Positions 23,701 through 36,492 of a stretch of 64,000 bases of DNA are shown piece by piece. The stretch is from Venturia oleaginea (lineage: Eukaryota > Ascomycota > Dothideomycetes > Venturiales > Venturiaceae), in NCBI GenBank assembly GCA_013176395.1, contig JABMLP010000010.1:1488001-1552000 (forward strand), given 5' to 3'. The notes below the pieces were generated by a model. The model was not told the DNA's origin. It saw nothing but the letters and a program-made list of their open reading frames with translations, and ran no database searches. The position numbers and the translations under genes were made by a program. Position 1 is the first letter of the stretch. Every line of letters begins with the position of its first letter.

Positions 23701-23913
23701 GCGATGAGTTTTTTAAGGCTGGTCTCATATTCAAGGACACATTGCACACATGAAAAGCATTAGCGTCACCTTGTGGAATACATGAACATGGCAATAGGTG
23801 TCGGAGTTTATCGTGGGTGTATCTATGGTTTGGGCAGCATGTTTTGTGGGGGCTAGTGTGTATGTGGTATTGTTTATGTCATTATGTAATCATGTTATGT
23901 ATTATGCTTGATA

Positions 23914-25028
23914 ACGTAGTCTATAGGCCTATGCGCCATATATGCCTACGCGCCAACCCTACCAAACGCGACGCGTTCCTCTATTACCACACGAGATGGT
24001 ACCGCCACAACGACAAGAGGCCTTACACCGAGAAGGTAGGCTTGAACTAGCTGTTAAGCCTATAAAAACGGCAATTTTCAAAGCTATAGAGCTACCGCGC
24101 AAGCCTATGACGTCCCACGAGATACCCTGCAACGCCGTATTGCTGGTACTCAACCACGACTTGGTTCTACCGCGAAAAACCGCCTCCTTACACCCACCGA
24201 AGAAGAGTACCTTGTACAGCGTATACTTTCAATGGATGAACGCGGTATGCCACCTACTGTTGCCGCCGTACGGACTATGGCAAGCCTTTTAGCCAGTCAA
24301 CATGGCCAACTCGTCTCTGCAGGCCAATGCTGGGTACGCAACTTTATTAACCGCCACGACGTACTAAAATCGAAGTACAACCGCAAGTACGACTACCAGC
24401 GAGCAAAATGCGAAGACCTAGACCTAATTCGAGCCTGGTTTGAACGCGTAGGACGTACACAAGCTGAGCATGGCATCCTCGATGACGATATCTACAATTT
24501 TGACGAGACTGGTTTTCAGATGGGGGTAATTTCAACTGCAAAGGTTGTTACAGGAGCAGATAAGGCTGGGAGACCGAGGACAACGCAGCCAGGCAACCGT
24601 GAGTGGGTTACGGTTATTGAGGCTATTTGTGCGAAAGGGTTTCCAATCCCTCCGCTCGTTATTTTCGAGGCAGTAATGCACCAGGCAGCCTGGTATTCAG
24701 ACGGGATCCTACCACCAGATTGGGCAATTGGCGTGAGCGAGAACGGCTGGACAACCAACGAGATAGGTCTCTGGTGGCTAGCAGAATACGCCTACTGAGG
24801 GGGTTGAAAATGTACCTGCTCAGGTACGGCAACGAGCACCACCAAAGTGCAGCGTATGCCAGTCGCTTGAGCACTAATGCTAGGACCTTCCCAGAGCGTC
24901 AAAGAACCAATTAAAATGTATATTACTGTTATAGATGGCGGTGTTGTTGAAATATATACGTTTTTTGTAAGAATACTCGGTGGGGTTGGCGCACAGGCAT
25001 ATATGGCGCATAGGCCTATAGACTACGT
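23914..25028 (+). mobile_element. Internally deleted Fot1/pogo-like DNA transposon, element P1
   Basis: Terminal inverted repeats of about 48 bp start ACGTAGTCTATAGGCCTATG at 23914 and end as its reverse complement at 25028, flanked by TA (23912-23913, 25029-25030). Each TIR has ACGTAGTC followed by two tandem 17-bp boxes matching at 15 of 17 bases. The element is 1115 bp; the related intact-length copy at 47.8 kb is about 1.83 kb without its insertion, so roughly 0.7 kb is missing. The missing part encodes the second half of the transposase. It is non-autonomous. Confidence 0.92.
24021..24798 (+). pseudogene. Truncated pogo-like transposase (N-terminal half) in P1
   Basis: The CENP-B/psq-type helix-turn-helix is recognisable (HREGRLELAV, then after a one-base frame change near 24055, YKNGNFQSYRATAQAYDVPRDTLQRR). 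The later part from ILSMDERGMPP continues to the first catalytic aspartate in YNFDETGF and PLVIFEAVMH, then stops at TGA 24796-24798 after GLWWLAEYAY. The DGH motif with the second aspartate, the third aspartate and the zinc knuckle are all missing. The frame shift plus deletion makes it non-functional. Confidence 0.85.
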
Positions 25029-25030
25029 TA

Positions 25031-28000
25031 CAGGAAATCTCCCTTCTTCTCTTACTTCTCACAACTTTGATGATGACAGTCTGTCTCGTGAGCCCTCTTG
25101 ATCGCTGAATGAAATTGATATTCGTGACCTGACGCGGGATTTTTGCAAGTTTCTGGTTTTGAGTTTGCGAGTATACCACGTCTCACTCTTTCTCCAGCAT
25201 ACAGAGAGCAAGAAGCCGATAAGAAAATCTAGATGGTCATAATACCGGCCTTTATTCTACGTACGATTGCCATTTGCGTCATTTTCGATCGTCCCAACGA
25301 GGGTCCGAGGGAGGCCCGATGTATTGGGATTCCAGGTAGCGCCAGTCTTTGACCAAGAACTCGTTGTGTCCAGGTGTATATGGAGGGTAGGAGGATTATT
25401 GGCGAGGATGAAAACGCTAACAATGAGCTTTGCTGGAGAGTGAGTGGCCTCCTTATATCCGACAATCAGTAAAGATTCAGAAGGTGGAACCGGTATTTTT
25501 CCTTTTGAGCTTCGATGTTGTTCTTGTGGGCGGTAGTCATGTTTTCTCATTTTCTCTGTCCGTGTGGAAAAAGGGTAGATGGTGGGGTTCCTTGAGATTG
25601 TATCTTCTCATTCGTTTCAATTTTTTTGGGGGGAAAGAAGGGGGGGGGGGGGGGGGTTCTGCGAAAAGATGGGATTCGATATCTGTACTATTAGTCCCAG
25701 ACGTCTTGTTCAAGAATTCCACTTCCCGGGTTAAGGAAGGCATGCGTAAGTGCAGTTGCAGTAGTCAAGTTTTGTAAGTGTACTTCCAATCCGATCCAGC
25801 CTGCTTGTTCTCATTCCCTGCACAATTATGTATTTTTGGTTGTGAGATTAATTCATTCACGATGCTGCTGTTGAGTCTATGATGATTGCCTGTACCTATT
25901 GGTATCCTGTGAACCGGAGCATTGGGATTCTAGCGCCTTTTGCCCTGAGTAAATAACAGGATCGCTCGTTCATGGCGGAGGCGGTGGTGTCAATGATTCT
26001 TGGTACGGGGGCTGGGGTGAATCGTTCAAAGAATGTTGTTACCAATGAGTTTGAGCTTGGGGTCTAGAAAATGTTTTCCATGGATCGTGGGGAGTGGATT
26101 GTACTTCTTGGAAAGTGATCATTGGTCCCGAGGCTTTTGGCGTGCCCATCATCTATTTCTTTTTCTAGCTAGACTTCATGAGAAATTCGTAAACATGAAT
26201 CTGTTCTCCATGCGAAGAAATTAACATAATACATTGAGCTTCGGCCACGGTATGCAATTCCTTGCGCTTTCTCGAAAGATAGTCGGTGGGAAATTAATAG
26301 CGATCAGTGAGCCGTGTAGATGGGAACAGGCTGACGGAAAATTCGTGATTCTCTTGAAACATGAGAGGTAAGACTTAACCTTGAACCGGTGGAATATCAG
26401 ATGAAATTCAAAAGGATTGACAGAACGATGCTCGCGACATTTCTCCTCTCTCGAGCAACAACTTGTGTGGCTTCATGCAGCAGTAAACATAACAATTGAA
26501 TCATGGTTCCGCTCCGCTTCCCACAATCAGGTCGAGACATGACACAGAAGTATCTAACCAGGATATCGCTGGCAGCCTAATATACCATTGCCGCTCCCAC
26601 GCATCCATACAGCACATCAGCCCAACCGTGGAAAGACGAATCTGTGATCAGAGTCCAAGCCGGAAGCTGTGGGGCTGAGTCTCATCAACAATCGTTCGTG
26701 CTTTCGGCTGACATGTCACCTCCGTAGATCATGGTGTCGCACGCCCAATCCCAAGTATGGATAGCGGAGGAACATTAGTATTTGCGAACAGTAAGTGCAG
26801 ACGCGGCCTGTGAGTACATGATACCATTTCACATGCTCCACGGGCGGCTGTGACGCTGTCTTGTTTGTTCGCGGAGATTCGAGGAGAAATGCGATGGGGA
26901 TGGTTATACGACAACTTCGCGAATGGTGTGTCAGTCAGGCGCAGATTCGGCTTTGTGCGGAGGGAGAAATTACTGAGCCTTGATATTGCAATCGATCGCT
27001 ATTATTACCAGAATTGAGAGTGATGGATATGAATGCAAAGAATGCCAACCTCGAAATCCGTCGGATTGCCCGGGTTGCGTCCATGGCATTCTTGATTTCG
27101 CATGTGCCGTAACAGTACACGGCGGGTATTCTTGATTCTGCCAATACTGTTGTCAAGTATTGAAATGCTTGAAATGTGGTCCTGCTAGAAGCTGGCTTCG
27201 ATCCTACCTAGCCCCAATCAACGCATTCGGTTCCCACAAGCTCAATCTCATACTGTCAGGGTCGCGAGGCTGAAAGAGCCTGGCTACAATATATTGCATG
27301 CCGCCTACCGAACTAAACCCTGAACTCGTCTCATTCTCGGTGCGGCTTGCGTCTCGAGTTCTCGACCTCCTCCCGCTCAATGAATCTACCACATCTACGG
27401 TCAATAAATGACAATTCCAGAAAACGGCCACTTGAATCAGCTGCGACTTCACATCAGAGGCAAGATATCTCCGATTCCTCAGTCAGCAAGACGTAGAGAT
27501 GATGAGTATATTGGCAGTAGTCGTTGTTCCAACGTCAATTAAAGATCGTCGAGACGGCAAGTGTAGTGTGTATGTTCGGCTCGTATACACATGGTATTGA
27601 GTCTCGGAGATTCATGCCTTCTGGCGACTCCAGGAGAAAGCCTGGATTTGAGAATGAAGATCCTGACTTAGGCCCTAACACGGTAGCAATGTAGTAAAGT
27701 TATTCTGCTCGAGCAGTATGCTAGGGCTTTCAAACGTATGCCGTGATTGTTCTGAGCCCAAGTGACTTTCAATCGCAGCTTTGCAGTTGAGTGATATCAT
27801 AAAACCTTCCAGTACCGATGGTGACTACAAACTGCATCGATCCTGGGCTGATGGAGAGTCTCTGCCACGTGGAGCAGTAGATGAATTGAGTAATGCAGTC
27901 ACGACCTTGGTGAAGTCCCAGGTCATTGTAGACGGCAAAATCTCTCTAGGCCTGACATCGGTAGTCAAGCAGTGCAAGGGCCGCTTCCCCATCGAAGACG

Positions 28001-30435
28001 TCTGATAGCTCGGCTGAACAGCTCCGAATGAGTTAGAGTGAGTATCCACTGTCCACCTCCGCAAAGTAGACCTTGTAGAGCACAGCGTGCGCTCAGCGCT
28101 GTAGCCAATCTTCGCTTACATGAGCAAGGAAGTCGATATAGCAATATCCAATTCAATTATTAACTCCATGTTGATGTAGGCGAGTGTTGGCCTTGAGCAC
28201 ATTTGACAGATTTGAGTCTTTGACAGATGAAGATGTTGTTGGTGCTCGGTTAGCATTGCGCAGCCCGTGTGGCTCATGCTCCTGCTTATGCTCATGGAGA
28301 CGTCAGTCGAGCTTGTATAGAACTCCAAATTCTCCAGCTTTGATTATACCAGGTTGCTGCGTGGCCGAAAACGATACAGAGAAGCAAGACTTCGTCAACT
28401 TCATTTTATTATCATCGATAGACGCGGCAGACCCCACGCCTTGATTTGTCCGAAGGACAAGCCGTAGTTATCTTTGCATAATCTTCACTTACTGACTACT
28501 GCCCACGCTCGTTACATACTTGGCCTCCGAGGTAGGCAACAAGTCCATCATTGGTTATTCAGTTCCATTTTCGGACCACTGCAGGATAGAGAGTCCAGAA
28601 CGGACGTCTCGAAGATCTTCCCTTTCGCAGTGGATCCCACATTGGATACATACAGCTGCGTTTCAAGGCAGCAAATAGAAGTCTCATGTCTGCCCAGCCA
28701 TCTTCTCCTAGGCTACGCCATCTTAAAGGAGAACCACGATACTACGCATTACCCTGCAAAGCTGATCGTCCCAGCAAGCATAAGCGTCTGTTATGGTGCA
28801 TCGCTAACCTGGAGGCTTGTGCTCTGTATGTAGCGAAGAACTCACCAAGAAGGCCGCTAGAAGGAATGATTGAGGGCGATTTGTAGATCGGAAAGGCTCG
28901 AGAGTCTTGGAGGAACGGTATCGTTGACTAAAATTCGACATCTGCCGATAGCGGAAAGTCTTAGGCCCTGGTCAGCGATCTACTATATCAGCACACAGGG
29001 ACCCTGTGGATCTTTGTTACCCATTCTTGTTTCCAACCTAATTTGCGTTCAGATGCATATTATGCCGGACCGCCACGCAGTACATCGTATTCTTGCAAGC
29101 CTGGCTGACAGAGTCAATTTTGAAAAGATAAGACATGACGTCGAAGATGGAGAGCGCTGAGAATACACGGGCCGCGGCGACCAAAGATGCAGTAGAAGGC
29201 GGTTCTTCGGTGTCTCAACCGCCATCAACAAGGGTGTTGTGGAACATGATTGGGCAGATTTGGAAACTTTAGGGTGCATGTGGCTGCTCCCTGTTGCATT
29301 CGGTACACTTGCGAGGCCTAGACCTTTCGATGGACAGTTTCTCCGTAGTGTCATTTTTGCGGTGAGCAATTATATTGCCAGGCATTATGATCATCCAAAA
29401 ACACTCGCAGCGGCTTATTGGTCCTTCTACGACTCTGTAACTTGATTCGAGTAGCAGTGCGGATGTTCCAGACAATCGATACACGACAACTCTCGAAACC
29501 ATGGCACCTTCGGTATCATTTCGGCAGTACTTCGTCTATCACGAGAATGTTCCCAGGCGCTATTGACACGTAGAGAAACAACCTGCAGCTAGAAGCACGG
29601 CCCTCTAAGCTGAACGCAAGGGTTTTCAATTGTTTGTCCTCTCGAAGGCAAATGAAATGTGAGCTTCGTCCGGGTATTGGTCCTGAGTCCCTTTCCTTGA
29701 GACGACACCGACGTCGTAGAAGACTAAGAAGAGCGGATTGCTACCAGCGCAGTTCTCCGGATCCGTCTTGACGTGAGAAAGGATTATTAGTGCCCGCACG
29801 TAATCACGCATCAAGCCGAGCACAGCTAAGTGCAGATCCCGAGGATATTGATGATGATCCATGTTTGTGATATTCTGACATCTGAATGTTTGACAGTGGT
29901 AAGTCCAGGGCAACATATTTCTCTCGCATCAAGAGCCATCGAAATATCACAGGCAATCTCTATCCTTACTAAGGATCCTGGTTACCACCTGCAAATACTT
30001 CACAATTGAGGACTGAAGATTGACGTTCGGATCTGGCGGAAGTCCAGGCAGAGATCAACCGACAATTAGATTTCTATTTCTAATTTTTGATGCGACATCA
30101 TTAGTGTCGATCTTTCAGGGTTTCAATCATCTAGTTTAAACAACTCCGTGTGCTTCTCCGGCGATTCTGTCGTTACTTGCGGCTATTTGCTTTGACGCTG
30201 CCCACTTAATTGGGGCTGTCCGCCAGAGATGGTGATCTGCAAGGATAGTGCTACATGACCATGATGCCTCTTTCTTTCCTCGCTTCCGACTCTTGGCTGG
30301 TGTGCGCATACACGGAATTGACCATGCGTGAACGATGGCTTGTGGCTTGTGGCTTGTTAAAGAGTACTGCAGATGTTATGGGACTGCACACTGCGACCAC
30401 GGAGAATCCAATTATCCGCCTCACAAGAGCGCGCT
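25031..30435. other. Gene-poor 5.4 kb region
   Basis: No gene can be supported. A leftward ATG frame of 97 codons (25257-25550) has natural-looking composition (SLLIVGYKEATHSPAKLIVSVF) but no recognisable domain. Rightward frames at 27781-28005, 28474-28833, 28870-29160 and 29239-29445 are open for 70-120 codons with no ATG-to-domain logic; they could be relics. A run of 17 G at about 25640-25656 is a likely assembly-slippage point. Base composition is not strongly A/T-skewed, so extensive RIP is not evident. Confidence 0.4.
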
Positions 30436-32375
30436 TCAGCCAGGATATCCAGGCCGACGCGGTAAATGGGTTTGGTAAAGACCTTGATCAGCCGCACTCG
30501 GCCCTGTTGTCGTCTGTTGATATACCATCGAGCTACTGTAAGACGGATACGCGCCCGTCTCGGACATCTGGCCTTGGATTGTGGATAATGCTGGGTCTTG
30601 GTAACTCATCCCAGGCATGTGTTGGCGAATATTAAGAGCTGGAGGTGTTTCGAATGGCGTAGCTTCATTCGATCGTGACGCAGACGCAGGTTGAGAATGG
30701 TCACTGTAAACATCGAGTCTGTTGGATGAAAGTGACGGGTGGAGCGGGAGCTGATAACTTGGCAACACCTCTGAAAGCTTTGTTTGAAGAAGAGGCATGT
30801 AGCGAGACTGGCCGCCACGCAGTCCGGATATCAAAGATATGAACCGGTTTAGATAATCACGCGGGCTCATGTCATAGTTCGTTGGGGACATAGGTACGCA
30901 TGACATGACATCGATTAACGTGCAAGCGACATCGAAAAGCTTCTCGACCTGCGTTAGAATTACATTAGTCATGGCTTTCGTGTTCTGATAGCGATTGAGT
31001 AGCTTACCAATCCAATGCCGTGGACCTCCATGGCGTGCTGAGAGAAGTTGGTGGACATTTCCACCAAATCCCGAGAAATTTCGATTGGATATCTGAAACT
31101 TAGAGTGTTGTCGGAGGCCATGGACGAGATAAAGCCGTGACTGATAGCCAATTGCCAGACCATGGTTTTCAACCATTGCTGGCTCATTTTGAGATCCACT
31201 GCTTGGGTTTCAGTGTGTTCGATGTATTCAGGCAGAGCGTCGGATAATTGCCGTTGCAGCCCGACTAGCCAGGATGGTACCGCGCCGTGTCTCGTTCGAT
31301 TCCATAACCCAAAGAACGTTTCGTCGAATGGCTTGTACAATTTGATGAGATGGATAAATCCTGACAATTGAAGTGTCTCACTAGGATCCTCCTCGGTAGT
31401 TGGAAGCTGGATTGTGTCGTACAGTGTTAAAGGACGATGCCTTTTGAATGCGTAAGCCCTATATCAAAGTGAGTATGAGGGCTTGCGTTTCTGACAGCTC
31501 GACTCTACCTTTCTGTCATAAACAGGACCCAGAATAGCCTGCGTTTTCGCGATGTATCCACATAGTCATCGTTCTTGTACGTGTCCTCCTCATGCATTCC
31601 CATGATATGTGCCACCGTCGTCGCCTCCCGAAGATATACCCAAGCCGCATTCTGTCGATCCATACAAAAGTAGGTGGAGAAAATGAAGAACGAGGTGTAA
31701 ACAGTCAGGATTGTAGGGTTTTCCGAATATTCGTATGCCTTCCGCACCCGCACCGCCTCTTCCAGAAGTACATGAGCAAGACCCTGATTAGAATTCTGTG
31801 CGAAATCGCCTGCCGGGCGCGCGCTGGACTGCAGGACCATGGTTGGCTGAACAAGGACGTATGCGCAGAGGGAGACCAGTTTGCAGTAAGCTTCGATCGA
31901 GTGATCCATGGCTTGAATTGTCTGTTGGACGCGACCTCGATGGAGAATTGGCTGGGTGGGGTAAATGTTCGCGAAGAAATATTCCACACAGGAATCAATA
32001 ATCCCCAAAGTAAGGAGACCTGGAGTCCTTGCAAGGCCCGCTACTGGAGATAGAGAACGGCTTCCATGGCTCAAGTCGAATTGAGTACCAGGAGATAGTT
32101 GCGATTGCCTCTGGTTTTCTCGAAGCTCCGAAAGAACTTTTGCCCTGCTACACTTTGGACCTTTTTTCTGCGGTATGGCGTTGTATGTGCATGTCAAACC
32201 AGCGGAAATACAGTTCTTGCAGGGTTTCGTCCCCTCGCCTATGCATTTTACTTTACGTCTATGACAGCTGTTGCGCGACAGTATCAGTAGGGTGTCTACG
32301 AGAAAGAAGAGTTGTGACCAACCTATCGCATGCACGCTTGACTGGAGTGGAGGAAGTGGCAGGTGAGGAAGACAT
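30436..32375 (-). CDS. Zn(II)2Cys6 fungal transcription factor
   Basis: Four exons: 32375-32323, 32267-31509, 31458-31008, 30948-30436; 591 residues. The true start is a 53-nt exon (MSSSPATSSTPVKRACD) that is easy to miss. Its splice to the second exon rebuilds the binuclear zinc cluster C-x2-C-x6-C-x7-C-x2-C-x6-C at residues 16-44, followed by a Lys/Arg linker (IPQKKGPK) and a short heptad-like segment for dimerisation. The middle region (YFFANIYPTQPILHRGRV, LCAYVLVQP, REATTVAHIMGMH, SRKRRLFWVLFMTERAYAFKR) is the fungal-specific TF domain. The tail is Ser/Pro/Gln-rich. The protein should bind CGG-type half sites in the nucleus. Its target pathway cannot be read from sequence, and no biosynthetic cluster adjoins it. 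Confidence 0.92.
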
Positions 32376-35229
32376 GGTTGTTGAAGGCTGCTCCACCTTG
32401 GCGAGAGCAGCCGTGATGCAAGTACGAAAATCGGATCGTGTTGGATTGCAACAGGAGATATAAAATTTGACATTGATAGACCAGGAAATAACCTACCGAG
32501 CATGGGTGTATGATAAACGTCTACCAGAAGTCCATTGGCAGGCTGTGTCATCAAGGTGGGTCGAATGGGTGCAGCCACGCTTATTTGAGGGAAACTGATG
32601 AGAGACTTTTCGAACGTTTAGCAGGCGCAGGCCTGCCCAGGAGCCAAGGCACGACAGGTGGCTATCAGCCTTAGGGTTTGGTACGGACTGCTCGGACCAT
32701 GAATTGACAAAAGGGGACTGGAGAGAGATCAACAAAATGAGTGTGACGGCGAGGGAACGAAGAAAATATGCCCTGCATACAAAGGCAGCTGTGCATCGGT
32801 ACCGACCAGGATCTGTGGAGTTACTGGGAAACAAAGCTTGACTTCGCCTAATGAACGGGCGGCCTGGTACTGGTGCTGGTACCAACGGTGCCATCGGTCG
32901 TGTCTTAGCCGTGGCCAGAACAACAACAGCACATCGAAACGTATTGATCGTAGCCCAATAGGTAGACAACGGCGTTCAAACATGTTCCGACTCGGCTGCC
33001 TATAGCCGGGTGAGGGCGAAGTTGAAAGGAAGGGGTTGCTAGAGACCTGGCCGCTAACATCGAGCGCGGGACACTCTCCATGTCCGTGGGTGGAGCACAT
33101 GTCGTCACCCTAGCAGAAATCAAAGGCACGGAGTACGGAGTACTTTGTATCTAAGAAGATCCCCGTTAGCCTTCGTGCTGTGTTCGTTCTCCTTCGTTCA
33201 TGGCACTTCAACACGCCCGGCAGCCAAGTCGTTCTCCGACCAGCCATGTTCGTTGCCAATTGTGGCCGAGAACGATGCACAGATGGACTGCTAACATTGC
33301 GATTGCCGTCTGCGGTGGCCGCCTTGACCGTCTCTCGATGGATATATCCTGTCCTGTGTCTATTTAGCAATGCCCTGGGAGTCGTCTGAAAGATAGATTG
33401 GGGTCCCACTTTATTAGTTCTTGGAGAGGCTGAGACAGTACAACACGAAGCCGGAGCGGCTTGGGCGATTGTTATACTGTTCCCAACAACGAGCGATGTG
33501 AGGGCGCTGGAGGGTCTTATAATGGTCCCCTCGAGTGTAGAAAAAGGCCCGTCTGCGGTGAAAAAGGCCCATACCAAGAACAACGGTTCGAAGTCCTGAT
33601 GGTGGTAACTCCAGGACAAAATACCGTTGCAATGCAATTGGTTCCCGCTTTCGCGATTATTTTTTGGTGTTGCAGTTGGGGAATGCACCGTCAGCGTGCT
33701 CGCGGGCGTGCTCCAGTATCAAGAACGACCCGAATTCGAAGGCAGCCAAGGGACGAGGCCTTTGAAAGAGAGTTGTGTCTGTAAGAAAATGACTACACCT
33801 CGCCGCCAGGTTAGGAAAGGCTGGAATCTGGGGATGGTGTTGTTGTTGGGACTGGTACCGCTAACCATCTTACCGTACCGTATATGGATACTTTACCATA
33901 CCTGTTCTTCTCCACCATACTGTTATCTTATCGATAATCCTACCCCGCATCTCCATCATCCCCACATCTTCCGCTCAGTCCCGGCTCGACTGCATCAAGC
34001 GCTATGCAATCAACCAAAAAATTGATTTATCATCCTCTTCAATCCGCAATCAAAAAGAATCACCCGATCAAGACTCCATTGTTCGCAAACATCTGTCCAA
34101 GGAAACCCTGCTCTAGGACAAATCGACCTGGCGACATGTTTGGTCCCAAAGATGTGGGTATGACTGGACTCTCCCAGACTCACGCAAAAGAAACGTTTGC
34201 AAAACGTTGAGACAAGCTTGACTCGGAGAACGGGCCCCGAACGGTGAACATCTCGACATCGCCGTCCGGAGATTCCGGGCCATCTTATTCCTTGGATCAT
34301 GACTTGTTTCAAGTCACAATCATCAAATGTTCGCCTTCGACATGATACTCATGTCCTGGCCCTACACATCCATCCCAAACCTTTCAGATTCGGCCAGTTA
34401 AGAAAGCATACATTCTCACGCTAGGGAGAAATTATCCAAGTGTTTATTGAAGTCACCTGGCAGGATCATGTATTTCCTTCAAAAGTGTCGAGTCAAAGAC
34501 TATCTCGTGGGACAGTGTCATGGATTTATTTCAATGATAACTAGATTCGGAAAGTCATTCTTGACACCCAAGCACTACTTTCGAATCAAAAGGGAAAAAA
34601 CTATGTACAGGAGGACAACTTTCAATGCCACTACTCTATCTTTCCATGCCCACTTTTATATCCATATAACTCCTTGTATCTAGATTTCGTCCATGACAAC
34701 CACCACATGCCTATAGTTGGAAGATGATGCCCTCTCGCGACCTCGAGTCTCTATATCAATCTCCCAAATCCGCATCGGTCTCCATCTCCGATCCGAAATT
34801 ATACATTTCATGATACATCAAAAAAACTTCCAGTCTCCCCGCCTCTCCTTCATTCCTCAATCACCAATTTTCCTACTCCACCTCTCCGCCAAACCACAGC
34901 ACCCCCTTCCCGAATAACAATCAAGCACAATCACACAGAACCAAAAGACCAAAACACGCTGGTTCCCAGCGAAGAATTCGTGTCAAAATCGGACATGGCT
35001 CAAAAGATCAAGACGTGATAAAAATCTGCGCCCTGACCACTTTTCAAAACAAATCAGCCATCTACAAGTTCAATAGCATGCATCACGCTCATCCAAAGGA
35101 TCAACTAAAGCCAGGTCAGACCACTTTAACGAATGGAAATAAGCCCAAAGCCACGCAAGACCCCCAGGATAACTGCCTAAACACCCACTCCGCCGAAATC
35201 AAGAGCAAAGAAGGAGGTTGTACTCAGCC
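32376..35229. other. Gene-free stretch upstream of the Zn2Cys6 gene
   Basis: About 2.9 kb. The leftward 192-codon frame at 33110-33688 is open but has no domain, no splice logic and an opposing frame on the other strand. The 34.4-35.2 kb part is A/C-rich. No RNA gene or repeat was seen. Confidence 0.45.
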
Positions 35230-35379
35230 CGTTTGATAAGCAAGCAGCTTGAGCAGTTTGGCCGCTTGAACTGACCGATTGAGTGATATCTTTACCTGAC
35301 TTGAATGGTCGCTTGGGTGAGGTCAGGATGGATGGTAAACTGTCAGTTGGTCAGGCGAGATATATGAATTTTAGGTATA

Positions 35380-36490
35380 ACGTATTCGTTCACCCAACCC
35401 GTCAGATCACCCAACCGGTCAAAATTTGCCAAGACCCCAACTACTCTTCTTATTCTACTATGTCTCAACAACGTAATGAGTTACTACTCCAACACGAAGG
35501 GAGAATTCAGCTTGACGCGCATACAAAGGCGCGGCAGGTGGGGGTGTATAGGCTGCTTATTTTGGACGGCCATGAGAGCCATCTCAGACAGGATTTCAAG
35601 GACTACTGCTTCGAAAACAAGATTATAACCCTCTGCATGCCATCGCACTCGTCGCATATACTCCAGCCCCTTGACGTGGTCTGCTTCTCGCCGTTGAAGC
35701 GCAAGTACTCCCAACGCGTCCGGGACTTGGCACGCCGACGCGTGTACCATATCAACAAGGAAGGCTTTCTCCCTGCCTTCAAAGACGCGTTTTTCGACGT
35801 GTTTACGAAAGAGAACTGTCAGAAGGCTTTTGAGGCAGTAGGGCTAGTCCCTATCGACGCGCAGGTGGTGTTGGATCGCCTTGAAGTACGGCTACGAACC
35901 CCGCCAGAACCCCGTCTCCCAGAAACGCCGTGGCAGTCAAAGACTCCAAGCAATACCCTTGAATTTGGATCCCAATCCAAGCTCGTAAGCGAGTCTTTTA
36001 CTCGGTCACCAGTTACTGCCCAGGCAGGCTTTTCCCAGCTTGTCAAGGGCGCTGAATTGATGCTACACCAAAACGCTCTACTTGTTGCGCGCAACCGCGA
36101 GCTTGAAGAGCAATTGGCAGTAACAACGAACCGAAAATGGCGCAAAAGGAAGTGGATCCAGCAAGGTGGTACTATTGAGTATGGGACTGCAGCAGCGCAG
36201 GTAGCTGCAGAGGCGTCTGTAGCGCCTCAGAAACCAAAGAAGGCTCGTGGTAGTGGTGATCAAGAAACAGCCCGACCAACTCAACGGCGCTGTGGGAACT
36301 GCGGCGCGACTGGGCATAATGCGCGAACTTGTAAAAAAGATAACGAGATATCTTCTGAATCAGATAGCAGCACGACGGACTTAGAATGTATTGTTAATAG
36401 CGATGAAATTGAAGAGTCGTAATATAAGATGGTCGTGCCAAGAAATTCTGACCTGTTGGGTGATCTGACGGGTTGGGTGATCGAATACGT
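35380..36490 (+). mobile_element. Internally deleted pogo-like transposon, element P2
   Basis: TIRs of about 45 bp start ACGTATTCGTTCACCCAACC at 35380 and mirror at 36490, flanked by TA (35378-35379, 36491-36492). Each TIR has a 10-base ACGTA leader and two tandem 17-bp TCACCCAACC-type boxes. The element is 1111 bp and carries one open frame formed by an in-frame internal deletion of the transposase. Confidence 0.93.
35460..36422 (+). CDS. In-frame deletion derivative of a pogo-like transposase
   Basis: The 320-residue frame starts MSQQRNELLLQHEGRIQLD, the usual extreme N-terminus of this transposase family, and jumps after about 20 residues to the segment before the second catalytic aspartate (YRLLILDGHESH). 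The third aspartate lies in HILQPLDV, 35 residues on (DD35D spacing). The DNA-binding helix-turn-helix and the first catalytic aspartate (YNFDETGF block) are deleted. A basic segment (RKWRKRKW) and a CCHC zinc knuckle (CGNCGATGHNARTC) remain at the C-terminus. There is no stop or frameshift. It cannot be a complete transposase. Whether it is expressed, for example as a regulator of related elements, is unknown. Confidence 0.85.
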   Translation: MSQQRNELLLQHEGRIQLDAHTKARQVGVYRLLILDGHESHLRQDFKDYCFENKIITLCMPSHSSHILQPLDVVCFSPLKRKYSQRVRDLARRRVYHINKEGFLPAFKDAFFDVFTKENCQKAFEAVGLVPIDAQVVLDRLEVRLRTPPEPRLPETPWQSKTPSNTLEFGSQSKLVSESFTRSPVTAQAGFSQLVKGAELMLHQNALLVARNRELEEQLAVTTNRKWRKRKWIQQGGTIEYGTAAAQVAAEASVAPQKPKKARGSGDQETARPTQRRCGNCGATGHNARTCKKDNEISSESDSSTTDLECIVNSDEIEES

Positions 36491-36492
36491 TA

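Noticed and set aside
25640..25656. Run of 17 G, possible G-quadruplex
   Set aside because: A homopolymer of this length is more likely slippage or assembly error; no gene start is near.
33110..33688. 192-codon leftward open frame
   Set aside because: Low-complexity composition, overlapping frames on the other strand and no domain.
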